The translations under genes and the position numbers were made by a program. Below are positions 51,132 through 61,141 of a stretch of 64,000 bases of DNA, piece after piece. Under the pieces are notes generated by a model. The model saw only the letters and a program-made list of their open reading frames with translations. It did no database searches and was not told the origin of the DNA. Source of the DNA: an uncultured Oscillospiraceae bacterium (GTDB lineage: Bacteria; Bacillota; Clostridia; Oscillospirales; Acutalibacteraceae); contig UQDP01000004.1 of NCBI GenBank assembly GCA_900539845.1, positions 69,450-133,449 on the forward strand. The letters are read 5' to 3'. How positions within the stretch are numbered: the first letter of the stretch is position 1; the number at the start of each line of letters is the position of its first letter.

Positions 51132-52661
51132 TTAAAGTATGATGGACTGGCCCGTCATTTCCTTCGGCTGAGGAAGCCCCATTACCTTGAGCATAGTGGG
51201 CGCAATATCACAGAGCCTTCCGCCTTCACGGACTTCGCACGGATAGTTTACGACAATAAACGGAACCGGGTTCGTGGTGTGCGCGGTAAACGGCTCGCCG
51301 TTTTCGTCGAGCATTTTATCTGCGTTTCCGTGATCCGCCGTTACAAACAGCACGCCGTCCATCTCTTTAACCGCCTCTGCGAGAGTACCCACGCAGGTGT
51401 CAACCGTTTCAACAGCCTTGACCGCCGCAGGAATGATTCCGGTGTGGCCGACCATATCGCAGTTTGCGAAGTTCACGATGATCGCGTCATATTTACCGCT
51501 CCTGACAGCAGCATTGAGCTTTTCGGAAACTTCGGGAGCGCTCATTTCCGGCATCAAATCAAAGGTTGAGATCTTCGGAGAATCAACAAGGATCCTGTCC
51601 TCGCCGGGATACTGCTTTTCCTCGCCGCCGTTGAAGAAGAACGTTACATGAGCGTATTTCTGTGTTTCGGCAATCCTGAGCTGTGTTTTGCCGAGGTTTG
51701 AAATATATTCGCCGAATGTATTTGTAAGAGATTCGGGCGGAAACGCAACGCTTACGTTCGGCATCTCTTCATCATACTGCGTCATGCAAACATAATAGAG
51801 ATTGAAGAAACCGTTTTTGCGCTCAAATCCGTTGAAAGCCGGGTCTACAAACGCCCTTGTGATCTCTCTGGCGCGGTCGGGGCGGAAATTAAAGAAGATC
51901 ACGCTGTCATTTTCCTTGACTCTGCCCTCTGCCCCTCCGATAACGGTTGGAAGAACAAATTCATCGGTAAGATGCTTTCCGTCCTCATCGATCGTCTCAT
52001 ATGAGCTTCTTACGGCTGCAACGGGATCATCAGCCTGTATGCCCTCTCCGTAAACAAAAGCGGCATAAGCTTTTTCAACTCTGTCCCAAATATTATCCCT
52101 GTCCATAGCATAAAATCTGCCGGTTACACTTGCAATCTTTCCGACGCCGATCTCGGCGATCTCAGCCTGAAGCGTTTCCAGATATTCAGCAGCGGATGCC
52201 GGCGGAACATCACGTCCGTCAAGAATGGCATGAATATAAACATTCTTGACTCCATGCTTCTTTGCCATTTTCATAAGACCGTAAAGGTGATCTGTGTGGC
52301 TGTGAACGCCGCCCGGCGAAACAAGGCCGATCAGGTGGAGCGCTTTATCCTTTGCATTATCCATCGCAGCGGTAAGCACGGGATTTTCATAAGCTTCCCC
52401 GTCCTCAAAAGCCTTTGTTATTCTGGTGAGCGGCTGATAAACGACCCTGCCGGCGCCGATATTCGTGTGACCTACCTCGCTGTTTCCCATCTGGCCGTCC
52501 GGCAGACCTACATCCATTCCCGACGCGCCTATATATGTCATCGGGCACTCTGCCATAAGCTTATCGAGATTCGGCTTTTTCGCCAGCGCGATAGCATTGC
52601 CGTAATCAGAATCATTTCTGCCGTAACCGTCCATTATACACAATACTACAGGTTTTTTCAT
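51132..52661 (-). CDS. gpmI: 2,3-bisphosphoglycerate-independent phosphoglycerate mutase
   Basis: Interconverts 3- and 2-phosphoglycerate with two Mn ions. 509 residues, alkaline-phosphatase fold: IMDGYGRNDSDYGNAI, the phospho-Ser in QMGNSEVGHTNIGAGR, metal ligands in FANCDMVGHTG and TADHGNADKM. Last gene of the pgk-tpiA-gpmI cluster, with a terminator-like hairpin before it, so it may have its own promoter or be read through at reduced level. Confidence 0.96.
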   Translation of the reverse strand: MKKPVVLCIMDGYGRNDSDYGNAIALAKKPNLDKLMAECPMTYIGASGMDVGLPDGQMGNSEVGHTNIGAGRVVYQPLTRITKAFEDGEAYENPVLTAAMDNAKDKALHLIGLVSPGGVHSHTDHLYGLMKMAKKHGVKNVYIHAILDGRDVPPASAAEYLETLQAEIAEIGVGKIASVTGRFYAMDRDNIWDRVEKAYAAFVYGEGIQADDPVAAVRSSYETIDEDGKHLTDEFVLPTVIGGAEGRVKENDSVIFFNFRPDRAREITRAFVDPAFNGFERKNGFFNLYYVCMTQYDEEMPNVSVAFPPESLTNTFGEYISNLGKTQLRIAETQKYAHVTFFFNGGEEKQYPGEDRILVDSPKISTFDLMPEMSAPEVSEKLNAAVRSGKYDAIIVNFANCDMVGHTGIIPAAVKAVETVDTCVGTLAEAVKEMDGVLFVTADHGNADKMLDENGEPFTAHTTNPVPFIVVNYPCEVREGGRLCDIAPTMLKVMGLPQPKEMTGQSIIL

Positions 52662-52695
52662 AATATATCTTCCTCCTGTTTGATATTTAAAAATA

Positions 52696-52727
52696 TTAAA
52701 AAAGCCCTCCGAAACAGAGGGCTTTTC
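52696..52727 (-). terminator. intercistronic terminator between tpiA and gpmI
   Basis: On the minus strand AAAAGCCCTC, loop TGTTTCG, GAGGGCTTTTTT. It lies right after tpiA and should lower gpmI read-through. Confidence 0.8.
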
Positions 52728-52729
52728 AA

Positions 52730-53497
52730 TTAAACTGATGCCGCTTTAACGATAACGGAAAAGTCCTCCGCCTTAAGTGACGCGCCGCCGATAAGACCGC
52801 CATCCACATTTTCTTTTGCAAGAAGCTCTTCTGCGTTCTTTGCATTCATTGAGCCGCCGTACTGAACAACAAATGCGTCAGCGGCTTTTTTACCGTAAAG
52901 CTCCTCAATGACCGAGCGGATATAACCGTTTACCTCGTCTGCCTGATCGGCAGTTGCGGTCTTTCCTGTGCCGATGGCCCATACAGGCTCATAAGCAATG
53001 ATTACATTTTCAAGCTCTGCTTCGCTTACGCCCTGAAGCGCGATCTTGGTCTGCATTCCGACAACCTCAAAGGTTACGCCCTGTTCTCTCTGTTCAAGAA
53101 CTTCGCCCACACAGAGGATGACCTTGAGACCGGCGTCAAGCGCAGCTCGAACTCTTTTGTTAACGGTCTCATCGGTTTCGCCGAAATACTGACGGCGCTC
53201 GGAGTGGCCGATAATAACATAAGGAACGCCCATTTCCTTAAGCATAACAGCGGAGACCTCGCCCGTGAAAGCGCCGCTTTCAGCCCAGTGGCAGTTTTCC
53301 GCACCTATCATTATGTTTGAGCCGGCTGAAGCCTCCAGCGCTGCCTGAAGATCAACGAAAGGAGCACAGATGATAACATCGCAGTCCGCATCCTTAACAA
53401 GCGGCTTCATTTCATTTATAAGCGCTGTTGTCTGCGCAGGTGTGTTGTTCATTTTCCAGTTGCCGGCTATGACCGCCTTGCGGAGTTTTTTGTTCAT
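52730..53497 (-). CDS. tpiA: triosephosphate isomerase
   Basis: 255 residues. Substrate Lys in GNWKMN, electrophilic His in VIIGHSERR and catalytic Glu in IAYEPVWAIGTGKTA, with the phosphate loop GGSMNAKNA and LIGGASL. Complete and canonical. Confidence 0.97.
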   Translation of the reverse strand: MNKKLRKAVIAGNWKMNNTPAQTTALINEMKPLVKDADCDVIICAPFVDLQAALEASAGSNIMIGAENCHWAESGAFTGEVSAVMLKEMGVPYVIIGHSERRQYFGETDETVNKRVRAALDAGLKVILCVGEVLEQREQGVTFEVVGMQTKIALQGVSEAELENVIIAYEPVWAIGTGKTATADQADEVNGYIRSVIEELYGKKAADAFVVQYGGSMNAKNAEELLAKENVDGGLIGGASLKAEDFSVIVKAASV

Positions 53498-53554
53498 GAT
53501 AATCGTACCTCTTTTATCATTATTTATTCTATAAACAGATTGTGATATTTCAGA

Positions 53555-54754
53555 TCAGTCTTTATCCATAAGAGCGGCTATACCGGGAAGTTCCTTGCCC
53601 TCAAGGAATTCAAGCGAAGCGCCGCCGCCTGTTGAGATATGGCTCATCTTATCGCTGAAGCCCAGCTTTGTAACAGCAGCAACAGAATCGCCGCCGCCCA
53701 CGATGGAGATCGCGCCGGAATCCGCAACAGCCTTTGCGACCGCAATAGTGCCCTGCGCAAAGTTATCCCACTCGGAAACGCCCATAGGCCCGTTCCAGAT
53801 GACAGTGCCTGCGCCCTTGATGGCGTCCGCAAACATAGCCTGTGTTTTCGGACCGATGTCCAGACCCATCCAGCCGTCAGGTATCTCATCGCTGTTTACG
53901 ACCATGGCTTCGGTGTTTTCATCATATTCCTTGCCGACCTTGTTATCAACGGGAATAAGGAATTTAACGCCTTTCGCCTCCGCGTCCTTCATCATCTTGC
54001 CGGCATTTTCGACCTGCTCCTCTTCCAGAAGCGAAGTACCGATATGATGACCGAGGGATTTCATAAATGTGTATGCCATACCGCCGCCGATGATAAGCGT
54101 ATCGCACTTGTCAAGCAGATTTGTGATTACGCCGATCTTATCTGAAACCTTGGCGCCGCCGAGAATGGCAACGAGCGGTCTTTTCGGATCCGAAAGAGCG
54201 CCGCCCATAAAGGTGATTTCTTTCTGAATGAGATAGCCGCAAACGGCAGGAAGATAGGAAGCAACGCCCGTTGTGGAGCAATGCGCCCTGTGCGCCGTGC
54301 CGAAAGCGTCATTAACAAAAATTTCGGCAAGTGAAGCGAGTTCTTTTGAGAAGTTTTCTTCGTTCTTTGTTTCTTCTTTTCTGAAACGAACGTTTTCAAG
54401 CAGCATGACATCGCCGTCATTCAGAGCCTCTGCCATAGCCTTTGCGTTTTCGCCTACAACATTTTCATCCTCAGCAAGCTTGACCTCTTTGCCGAGATAC
54501 TCTGAAAGTCTTGCAGCTACGGGAGCGAGGCTGAATTCAGGCTTGTATTCACCCTTGGGTCTGCCCAGGTGAGAGCAGAGAATAACCTTCGCGCCGTTTT
54601 CAATAAGATATTTGATTGTGGGCAGAGCTGCTACGATTCTTTTATCGTTTGTAATTTCTCCGTCCTTGAGGGGAACATTGAAATCGCAGCGAACAAGCAC
54701 TTTTTTGCCGGATACTTCGATATCCTCAATCGTCTTTTTGTTTAATGCGTTCAT
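53555..54754 (-). CDS. pgk: phosphoglycerate kinase
   Basis: 399 residues: substrate site VRCDFNVPL, hinge region, and nucleotide site [10 protein letters not shown] and [10 protein letters not shown] with the [12 protein letters not shown] loop. First gene of the glycolytic cluster; GGAGAGGT precedes the ATG at 54754. The gap to tpiA is 57 bp. Confidence 0.97.
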   Translation of the reverse strand: MNALNKKTIEDIEVSGKKVLVRCDFNVPLKDGEITNDKRIVAALPTIKYLIENGAKVILCSHLGRPKGEYKPEFSLAPVAARLSEYLGKEVKLAEDENVVGENAKAMAEALNDGDVMLLENVRFRKEETKNEENFSKELASLAEIFVNDAFGTAHRAHCSTTGVASYLPAVCGYLIQKEITFMGGALSDPKRPLVAILGGAKVSDKIGVITNLLDKCDTLIIGGGMAYTFMKSLGHHIGTSLLEEEQVENAGKMMKDAEAKGVKFLIPVDNKVGKEYDENTEAMVVNSDEIPDGWMGLDIGPKTQAMFADAIKGAGTVIWNGPMGVSEWDNFAQGTIAVAKAVADSGAISIVGGGDSVAAVTKLGFSDKMSHISTGGGASLEFLEGKELPGIAALMDKD

Positions 54755-54939
54755 TTTTATTACCTCTCCGTAATGAATCATTTTTTATTTTATATTTTTT
54801 ACGCAATTATTATAGAGTATATGCCGAGCAAAATCAATACATATTTTTCCACGAAGTTTGAACCTTTATTCGTCAATTTTTTGTCAATGTCAATGAATTT
54901 TAGCTGTTTTTCCGCCTGTTTTTGATTGTAAACCGGCAT

Positions 54940-55902
54940 TCAGCCTTGGAGCATGAATTCTTTCAGCGCCATTTCCCTCTCAGGAGCCAGCCACAACTTG
55001 ATATAAGCTGCTGCAAAAGCGTATTCCTCCAGCGGTATGACACCCAGTTCTTCAAATGCACACGAGCTTTCATATTGCGCGCCCGGCAGGCTATTTACCG
55101 CGAACACGGGAATGTTTCTGCCTTTAGCGTCAACGCAAAAAGCGCGGAAATCTGGGTTCTTCGTATCAAGCGTGCCGGAATGATAGGGTCTTAAAATAAC
55201 AGCCTTCGTGTTTTCGGGGCAAAATGCGTAGCTGCCGCCGGGAACAGCACATACGGTATGAATATCCGAACGGTCCGAAAAAAAGAGTTCAAAAGGCAGC
55301 CCAACGGTTTGTTTGACAGAAAACCGATCGTTAAGAACAAGCTTTTCCCCGTCATATTCCGCAGCGCATCTGCCGTCTATGTCATACAGCGCGTCATCTG
55401 CCTCCCGGTGAAGCGTTAATCCATCCGCAGGCAGAATTTTCGCGTGATCATCCGTATTCTTATAAGCGGCAAAAACGCCGCGCATATCTGCATTTTTAAG
55501 AAATTCAACGGCGGCGCAGAAATTCTCAAACCCGTTAGACAGCTCACTGTCAAGCGGCTTGCCGGCTGAAACGAACACAGCGCAGCAGTCTTTTCCGGCA
55601 AGGGCATACGAAAGCGCCGCTGCGGAATACTGCAAAGTGTCTGTTCCATGGCACACTATGATTTTATTATATCCGCGGCAGACAGAATCGTTTACGCATT
55701 TCACCAGTGCGTTTAAATGTTTTCCGCTCAGGTTTTCGCTTAGAATCGTGTAAGGCGAAAGACTGTTGAACGCAATATCAAAACCGTGCCTGTTACGGTA
55801 AAATCCGGCAAGGCTTTCCAGCGGAGAAACATTCGGGGAGATCACCCCGTTCTTTTCCGAACTGCTTATGGTGCCGCCTGTTAAAATCACAAGAATTTTC
55901 AT
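54940..55902 (-). CDS. type I L-asparaginase
   Basis: 320 residues. The two active-site blocks are present: ILVILTGGTISS at the N-terminus (nucleophilic Thr) and IVCHGTDTLQYSAAALSYAL. No signal peptide, so a cytoplasmic enzyme hydrolysing asparagine to aspartate and ammonia. A Glu-tRNA amidotransferase subunit (GatD-like) is unlikely because the N-terminal extension is missing. Confidence 0.88.
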   Translation of the reverse strand: MKILVILTGGTISSSEKNGVISPNVSPLESLAGFYRNRHGFDIAFNSLSPYTILSENLSGKHLNALVKCVNDSVCRGYNKIIVCHGTDTLQYSAAALSYALAGKDCCAVFVSAGKPLDSELSNGFENFCAAVEFLKNADMRGVFAAYKNTDDHAKILPADGLTLHREADDALYDIDGRCAAEYDGEKLVLNDRFSVKQTVGLPFELFFSDRSDIHTVCAVPGGSYAFCPENTKAVILRPYHSGTLDTKNPDFRAFCVDAKGRNIPVFAVNSLPGAQYESSCAFEELGVIPLEEYAFAAAYIKLWLAPEREMALKEFMLQG

Positions 55903-55954
55903 AATCTCACTCCGTAAACAAAAGCGAATATTTTAGTATTCCGCCATATATACG

Positions 55955-55986
55955 AAAAAACCGCCAAAACCGAAGTTTTGGCGGAA
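55955..55986 (-). terminator. terminator of the tRNA-Met/tRNA-Glu operon
   Basis: CCGCCAAAAC, TTCG, GTTTTGGCGG on the minus strand, then TTTTTT. Confidence 0.9.
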
Positions 55987-56061
55987 TGGTGACCCGGACG
56001 GGAATTGAACCCGTGTTACCGCCGTGAAAGGGCGGTGTCTTAACCTCTTGACCACCGGGCC
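55987..56061 (-). tRNA. tRNA-Glu(TTC)
   Basis: Acceptor GGCCCGG pairs with CCGGGTC (one wobble), anticodon arm CCGCC-CTTTCAC-GGCGG gives TTC, T arm ACGGG-TTCAATT-CCCGT, encoded CCA. Confidence 0.95.
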
Positions 56062-56063
56062 GT

Positions 56064-56140
56064 TGGTGGCTTTAACTGGATTCGAACCAGTGACACTGCG
56101 GGTATGAACCGCATGCTCTAGCCAACTGAGCTATAAAGCC
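56064..56140 (-). tRNA. tRNA-Met(CAT), elongator type
   Basis: GGCTTTA/TAAAGCC acceptor, anticodon arm TGCGG-TTCATAC-CCGCA gives CAT, T arm ACTGG-TTCGAAT-CCAGT, encoded CCA. The paired 1-72 position argues against initiator tRNA. A tRNA-Ile2 with modified C34 is less likely from the acceptor sequence. Confidence 0.92.
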
Positions 56141-56226
56141 GTATCGCAAAAGCTGTTTTCAAGCAAGGTAGATTATATTATATTAGTATCGGTTTGTCAA
56201 CACTTTTTTTTAAATGAAAGAAAATA

Positions 56227-56265
56227 GTACAAATGTTTGACATTTGAGATTGAATGTGTTATAAT
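56227..56265 (+). promoter_or_regulatory. lexA promoter with SOS-box-like sequence
   Basis: TTGACA (56237-56242), 17-bp spacer, TATAAT (56260-56265). GTACAAATGTTT (56227-56238), one base off the Gram-positive SOS form GAACAAATGTTC/T, overlaps the -35 box, which fits autorepression. Confidence 0.6.
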
Positions 56266-56340
56266 AGCACCACAGTAAAGTTTATGGCTTTTCAGCCGCA
56301 TTATCCAAATGACTTCAATTTAATTATCGGCGGTGAGAAT

Positions 56341-56934
56341 ATGAAAGAACTCAACAAAACCCAGAAAGCTGTTCTGGAATTTATCAGGGAAATCATCAAT
56401 GAAAGGGGCATGGCTCCGTCCGTGCGCGAAATAGGCGACGCTGTAGGTCTGCGCTCCACTTCAACGGTGCAATACAATCTGAACGCACTCGAAAAAGCGG
56501 GATATATAATACGCGAGCCCAACCTTAAGCGTACGATACGCCTTACCGACGGCAGCACAAATGCCACCGCGGTTCCTCTTCTGGGGACGGTTACGGCAGG
56601 CGTTCCCATCCTTGCACAGGAGCAAATAGAGGAATACATACCCGCGGCAGTAGATAAAGACGGCAAATATTTTGCGCTTCATGTGCGCGGCGACTCTATG
56701 ATCAACGCCCATATTCAGGACGGCGATATCATCGTGGTGCGCCAGACCCCTGTTGCCGAAAACGGCGACATTGTGGTTGCCATGATCGATGATGAAGCAA
56801 CGGTCAAGCGTTTTTACAAAGAAAACGGCGGCTACAGGCTTCAGCCGGAAAACGAGGCGTACAAGCCCATCGTCGTGAAAGAACTTGCTATACTCGGCAA
56901 AGTGGTTTCCCTTATAAGAAACTACGGCTATTGA
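56341..56934 (+). CDS. lexA: LexA repressor (SOS response)
   Basis: 197 residues: winged helix PSVREIGDAVGLRSTSTVQYN, self-cleavage site Ala86-Gly87 in TAGVPI, Ser119 in RGDSM and Lys156 in ATVKRF. All catalytic residues are present. ATG at 56341 is chosen over an upstream frame that would cross the promoter. Confidence 0.96.
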   Translation: MKELNKTQKAVLEFIREIINERGMAPSVREIGDAVGLRSTSTVQYNLNALEKAGYIIREPNLKRTIRLTDGSTNATAVPLLGTVTAGVPILAQEQIEEYIPAAVDKDGKYFALHVRGDSMINAHIQDGDIIVVRQTPVAENGDIVVAMIDDEATVKRFYKENGGYRLQPENEAYKPIVVKELAILGKVVSLIRNYGY

Positions 56935-57021
56935 TTATAACATTTATATATGCTATAATTTTTTGAATTGACCGCGCTTGTTCCGCGGCAAATCCTATTC
57001 GGAAAGGCAATGTGAATAATA

Positions 57022-57846
57022 ATGGCTGAATGCACTCATGATTGCTCCACCTGCTCACAGAACTGCGGCGAGCGGCGGGAGCCCAAAAGTTTTCTTAAGC
57101 CTATGAATAAGTATTCAAATATAAAAAAGGTTATCGGCGTTGTGAGCGGCAAGGGCGGCGTAGGAAAAAGTCTGGTTTCCTGTCTGCTTGCATCCGCCTG
57201 CGCAAAGGCAGGTCTGAAAGTCGGCGTGCTTGACGCGGATATAACAGGTCCGTCCGTGCCCAAATCCTTCGGTATCTCGAAAAGAGCGATGCAGGACAGC
57301 GAAAACCTGCTGCCGAACGTTACAAAGAACGGCATCAAGGTTATGAGCATCAACATGCTGCTTGAGGATGAGCAGTCGCCCGTAGTATGGCGCGGTCCTG
57401 TTATAAGCGGCGTCGTTGAACAGTTCTGGACCGATGTGCGCTGGGGAGAACTGGATTATCTTTTCGTTGATATGCCACCCGGAACGGGCGATGTTGCGCT
57501 GACTGTTTTCCAGAGCCTGCCTGTGGACGGGATCGTTATTGTTTCCACGCCGCAGGAACTTGTTAAAATGATCGTGAACAAAGCGGTAAACATGGCAAAG
57601 CTCATGAACATTCCGGTGCTGGGTCTGGTAGAGAATATGAGCTATTTTGTCTGCCCCGACTGCGGCGGACGGCACAGCATTTTCGGCGAATCAAAAATAG
57701 ACGAGACTGCAGCCGAACTCGGTCTGCCGGTGCTTGCGAAGCTGCCTATCGACCCTGAGATAAACCGCCTTGTGGACGAAGGAAAGGTTGAGGACATACA
57801 CCTTTGTGAGCTTGACGATTTTGTGAGCGCGCTCAAAGGCGAATAA
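57022..57846 (+). CDS. Mrp/NBP35-family P-loop ATPase
   Basis: 274 residues. Deviant Walker [11 protein letters not shown] at 41-50, Walker [15 protein letters not shown], and a metal-binding CPDCGGRH near residue 212. The N-terminus has Cys-rich [12 protein letters not shown]. The family carries Fe-S clusters for delivery to apoproteins. No other Fe-S genes are next to it. Confidence 0.92.
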   Translation: MAECTHDCSTCSQNCGERREPKSFLKPMNKYSNIKKVIGVVSGKGGVGKSLVSCLLASACAKAGLKVGVLDADITGPSVPKSFGISKRAMQDSENLLPNVTKNGIKVMSINMLLEDEQSPVVWRGPVISGVVEQFWTDVRWGELDYLFVDMPPGTGDVALTVFQSLPVDGIVIVSTPQELVKMIVNKAVNMAKLMNIPVLGLVENMSYFVCPDCGGRHSIFGESKIDETAAELGLPVLAKLPIDPEINRLVDEGKVEDIHLCELDDFVSALKGE

Positions 57847-57899
57847 CGATTACGCAAATCAGCCGGTCACCCGGCAAACTATACGAAAGGCTTTTTAAA

Positions 57900-58397
57900 A
57901 TGGCGAAGAGAGAAGATTATATTTCCTGGGATGAATATTTTATGGGTGTTGCGCTGCTTTCCGCTATGCGCAGCAAGGACCCGAACACGCAGGTCGGCGC
58001 CTGCATTGTGAACGATGACAATAGAATCGTGAGCGTTGGCTACAACGGATTTCCGCGCGGCTGTTCGGACGAGGATTTTCCGTGGGAACGAACAGGCGAA
58101 AACCAAAACGACACAAAATATCCCTTCGTTTGCCACGCTGAGCTGAACGCCATACTGAATTCAAACGGCATCGGCATAAAGGGCGCAAGGATCTATGTTG
58201 CCCTGTTTCCCTGCAACGAATGCGCAAAGGCGATAATCCAGGCGGGGCTGAAGGAGATCATCTACATAAGCGATAAATACGCCGATTCGGACAACAACAG
58301 AGCCAGCCGCAAAATGCTTGAGGCGGCGGGCATCAAGCTTACAAAATTCAACAGCAGCAAAAAAATGGAAATCGATTTTACAGCGGAGAAAATCTGA
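57900..58397 (+). CDS. deoxycytidylate (dCMP) deaminase, ComEB-like
   Basis: 165 residues. Zinc site: His79 and catalytic Glu81 in CHAELNAI, Cys105 and Cys108 in PCNECAK. Makes dUMP for thymidylate synthesis. The insertion between 55 and 75 is typical of dCMP deaminase rather than cytidine deaminase. Confidence 0.92.
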   Translation: MAKREDYISWDEYFMGVALLSAMRSKDPNTQVGACIVNDDNRIVSVGYNGFPRGCSDEDFPWERTGENQNDTKYPFVCHAELNAILNSNGIGIKGARIYVALFPCNECAKAIIQAGLKEIIYISDKYADSDNNRASRKMLEAAGIKLTKFNSSKKMEIDFTAEKI

Positions 58398-58398
58398 A

Positions 58399-58989
58399 TT
58401 GGAAATAGATATATACGATTTTGACAAAACACTTGTGCCGTTTGACAGCGGTTCGCTTTTTATAGGATACTGCCTGCTACATTATCCGTGGATCATCATA
58501 ATACTGCCGGTTGTATTCGCTGCCTCTATTTTAATGGCATGCAGGATCATCCGCTTTACCGATTTTAAGAAAGTATGTTTTCTGTTCGTGCCGCTCATTC
58601 CGCTGAAGAAAGCGGTAAACGGTTTTTGGGACAGACATGAAAGCGCGGTTTATCCATGGTTTGCGCAGCGCAAAAGGAAAGGCGTGGTCATAAGCGCTTC
58701 TCCCGATTTTCTGCTGGAGGAGATTTCCAAGCGCATGGGTTTTGATCATCTGATCTGCACGAGACACAGCAGAAAAACAGGCGCCATAATTGGTGAAAAC
58801 TGCCGCGGGGAAGAAAAGGTGCGGAGGCTGTATGAAAAATTCGGAAAAGATAACATTAAAGTGATCGATGTTTATTCGGATTCATACCGGCATGACAGAC
58901 CGATCTTTTCACTGGCGAACGGCAAATGCTATCATATAGAACACGGCAGACGTGTGGAATTTTCATATACGGAAAAATACGGAGATTGA
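58399..58989 (+). CDS. HAD-IB phosphatase, SerB-like
   Basis: 196 residues: motif I YDFDKTLVPFDSGS, motif II ISASPDFLLEEI, motif IV VIDVYSDSYRHDRPI. The segment HYPWIIIILPVVFAASIL is hydrophobic and may be a membrane helix in the cap, as in HAD-IB enzymes acting on lipid head groups or wall precursors. TTG start at 58399 directly after the dCMP deaminase stop, with GGAG upstream. Confidence 0.8.
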   Translation: MEIDIYDFDKTLVPFDSGSLFIGYCLLHYPWIIIILPVVFAASILMACRIIRFTDFKKVCFLFVPLIPLKKAVNGFWDRHESAVYPWFAQRKRKGVVISASPDFLLEEISKRMGFDHLICTRHSRKTGAIIGENCRGEEKVRRLYEKFGKDNIKVIDVYSDSYRHDRPIFSLANGKCYHIEHGRRVEFSYTEKYGD

Positions 58990-58994
58990 TTTGA

Positions 58995-59891
58995 ATGGTT
59001 GAAGGAAGAGGAGGAAAGGCTGCGGTCTTTGCGCTTGTTTGCGTGCTGGCGGCTCTGATTGCGGTCGGTGTGATCTACTATAATAAAGTATATACTCCCG
59101 CGCTGGAAGAAGCGGCAACCGAGAGCACAAATTATTCACCGCAGAAAAACACGCCGCAAAAGGCAGGAAAGCGCACGCTCATAGCGTCCGACAGCAAGAA
59201 TGATATTGAGTTGTATAAAGACGGTGACTTCGTAATTATCGTTCATAACGGTGAAGAATCAGAATACACCGGATGGGCGGAAACGTTCGGCAGCACCGAA
59301 ACCGATCTTTATTATGATGATTATAACAGCGACGGACTGGATGACATAATCATTCTGGATACAGAAAGAGAAGACAGGGATACGGGTCAGCCTTTTTACG
59401 GATTCTATGTGCTTGCCGCAAAAGAGACCGGCGGCAAAATTTCTTATAATGTAAATTACACCAACAGTGCGGACTGGAAAAACATGTTTAACAATATCGT
59501 TAACTGTTATCTGAATCAGCCCAAGGCATATCCCCAGCTTTTGCAGTTTGCTATGGGTTACAGCGGCGCAGGCGTGTCTGTTGATTCAGACACCGGTCTT
59601 GTCACAAATGACCAGCGCGCGTGGTATATAACTGTGCCGCGCGATAAGAACGGCAGATACTATACGCTTGATTCCTTATCAACAGGATCCGCCGTTATGG
59701 AATATGACGCTGCCGCGGGCACAGCTGCATCGCATATAAATATTTACGCGGTTTATAGTAACGGCGAAGAACAGCTTATAGGAACAGTGGCAAGCGGAAT
59801 ATCTTTGGTTGAAGACGGATTCACCATAAAAACAAGAAGCGTGATCTTTGAACCTGAGGACGGATTGGAAGCCCGCGCGCCGCAGGAATAA
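58995..59891 (+). CDS. membrane-anchored extracytoplasmic protein of unknown function
   Basis: 298 residues: one N-terminal helix (AAVFALVCVLAALIAVGVIY), a Thr/Lys-rich linker and a soluble outer domain with an EF-hand-like acidic loop DDYNSDGLDDIII, probably calcium binding. Starts 5 bp after the HAD gene stop. Family not recognised. Confidence 0.72.
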   Translation: MVEGRGGKAAVFALVCVLAALIAVGVIYYNKVYTPALEEAATESTNYSPQKNTPQKAGKRTLIASDSKNDIELYKDGDFVIIVHNGEESEYTGWAETFGSTETDLYYDDYNSDGLDDIIILDTEREDRDTGQPFYGFYVLAAKETGGKISYNVNYTNSADWKNMFNNIVNCYLNQPKAYPQLLQFAMGYSGAGVSVDSDTGLVTNDQRAWYITVPRDKNGRYYTLDSLSTGSAVMEYDAAAGTAASHINIYAVYSNGEEQLIGTVASGISLVEDGFTIKTRSVIFEPEDGLEARAPQE

Positions 59892-60025
59892 AAGCACAGT
59901 TCACCGTGTCTGACAAATAAAATCTTAATTTTTTATAAAATGGGTATTATAATAACGCGTATTTATTGAAGTTTTAACATTCCTGTGGTATAATGCGCAG
60001 TAATATCTATTAAAGGAGACACGCT

Positions 60026-60877
60026 ATGAGCGTTATTATAACGGCGGATTCAACCTGTGATCTTCCTAAAAATATAACTGAAAGCAAAAACATCATCATT
60101 ACCCCCCTTTCTGTTTTGCTTGGAAACAATTCCTATCTGGATGGCGTGGAAGTAACAAGAGATGATATTTACGAGCATGTTTCAAAAACAGGCGAACTGC
60201 CGAAAACCGCGGCGGTGACCCCCTCTGCTTATTATGAAGTGTTCAGCAAAGCCGTTAAAGAGGGCAACAGTGTTGTGCACATCAATCTTGCTTCGGAAAT
60301 ATCTTCCAGTTATCAGAATGCCGTTGCGGCGGCAAAGGAATTTCCCAATGTCTACTGCGTGGATTCAAAAAATCTCTGCGCCGGAATGGGGCTTCTTGTT
60401 CTCAAAGCCTGTGATCTGAGAGACAAAGGCTTTGAAGCGAAAAAGATCGCGAACAGAATAGAATCGCTCGTACCCAAAATCCACTCCACTTTCGTGCTTG
60501 ATAATCTTGTTTACCTTTATAAGGGCGGAAGATGCAGCGCGGTTGCCAAATTCGGTGCAAACGTTCTCGGGCTGAAACCCGTAATAGGCGTTGATCCGCA
60601 GACAGGCAAAATGGATGTTGTAAAAAAATACCGCGGAAAGATCGAGAATGTTTACAAACAGTATATCACAGATACCTTCCATGACGCGTCAAAGATGGAC
60701 GACACAAGGGTCGTTATCGCGAATTCAGGCGGCGTTCCCGGAGAGATTATTGCTTTTGCGCAAGGCATGGCGCAGGGTAAAGGGAAATTTAAAGAAATCC
60801 TAACGGCGGACGCAGGGTGCACGATATCTTCACACTGCGGGCCGAAAACCTTCGCAATATTTTATATGAAAAAATAA
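60026..60877 (+). CDS. DegV-family fatty-acid-binding protein
   Basis: 283 residues: ITADSTCDLPKNI, TAAVTPSAYYEVF, the VHINLASEISSSYQNA and GGRCSAVAKFGANVLGLKP blocks. FakB-like proteins present fatty acids to the FakA kinase for phospholipid synthesis. AAGGAG before the ATG. Confidence 0.92.
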   Translation: MSVIITADSTCDLPKNITESKNIIITPLSVLLGNNSYLDGVEVTRDDIYEHVSKTGELPKTAAVTPSAYYEVFSKAVKEGNSVVHINLASEISSSYQNAVAAAKEFPNVYCVDSKNLCAGMGLLVLKACDLRDKGFEAKKIANRIESLVPKIHSTFVLDNLVYLYKGGRCSAVAKFGANVLGLKPVIGVDPQTGKMDVVKKYRGKIENVYKQYITDTFHDASKMDDTRVVIANSGGVPGEIIAFAQGMAQGKGKFKEILTADAGCTISSHCGPKTFAIFYMKK

Positions 60878-60897
60878 ATAGTGAAATTATACCAAAC

Positions 60898-60936
60898 CAT
60901 ACGGCAGGTCCAAACGAACTGCCGTATTTATTTTTT
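60898..60936 (+). terminator. terminator of the degV-like gene
   Basis: ATACGGCAG and CTGCCGTAT stem with a 10-nt loop, then TTATTTTTT. Confidence 0.85.
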
Positions 60937-61141
60937 AGAGAAAAGCGGCTAATCATTTCCATATTTATCCAATTGAGTATGGAGGGAATGAGAGGAAATA
61001 ATTTTTCCGTTATTTTTTTAGCACGAAAAAAATGACCTGAGCACTTGCTTTGCGCGTTCTTTTACAAAAAACGGCAAACACTCGTTCTTGAATGACGCAG
61101 AATGTTATTGTATAATATGACTCGCAAAGGCGGTGATCATA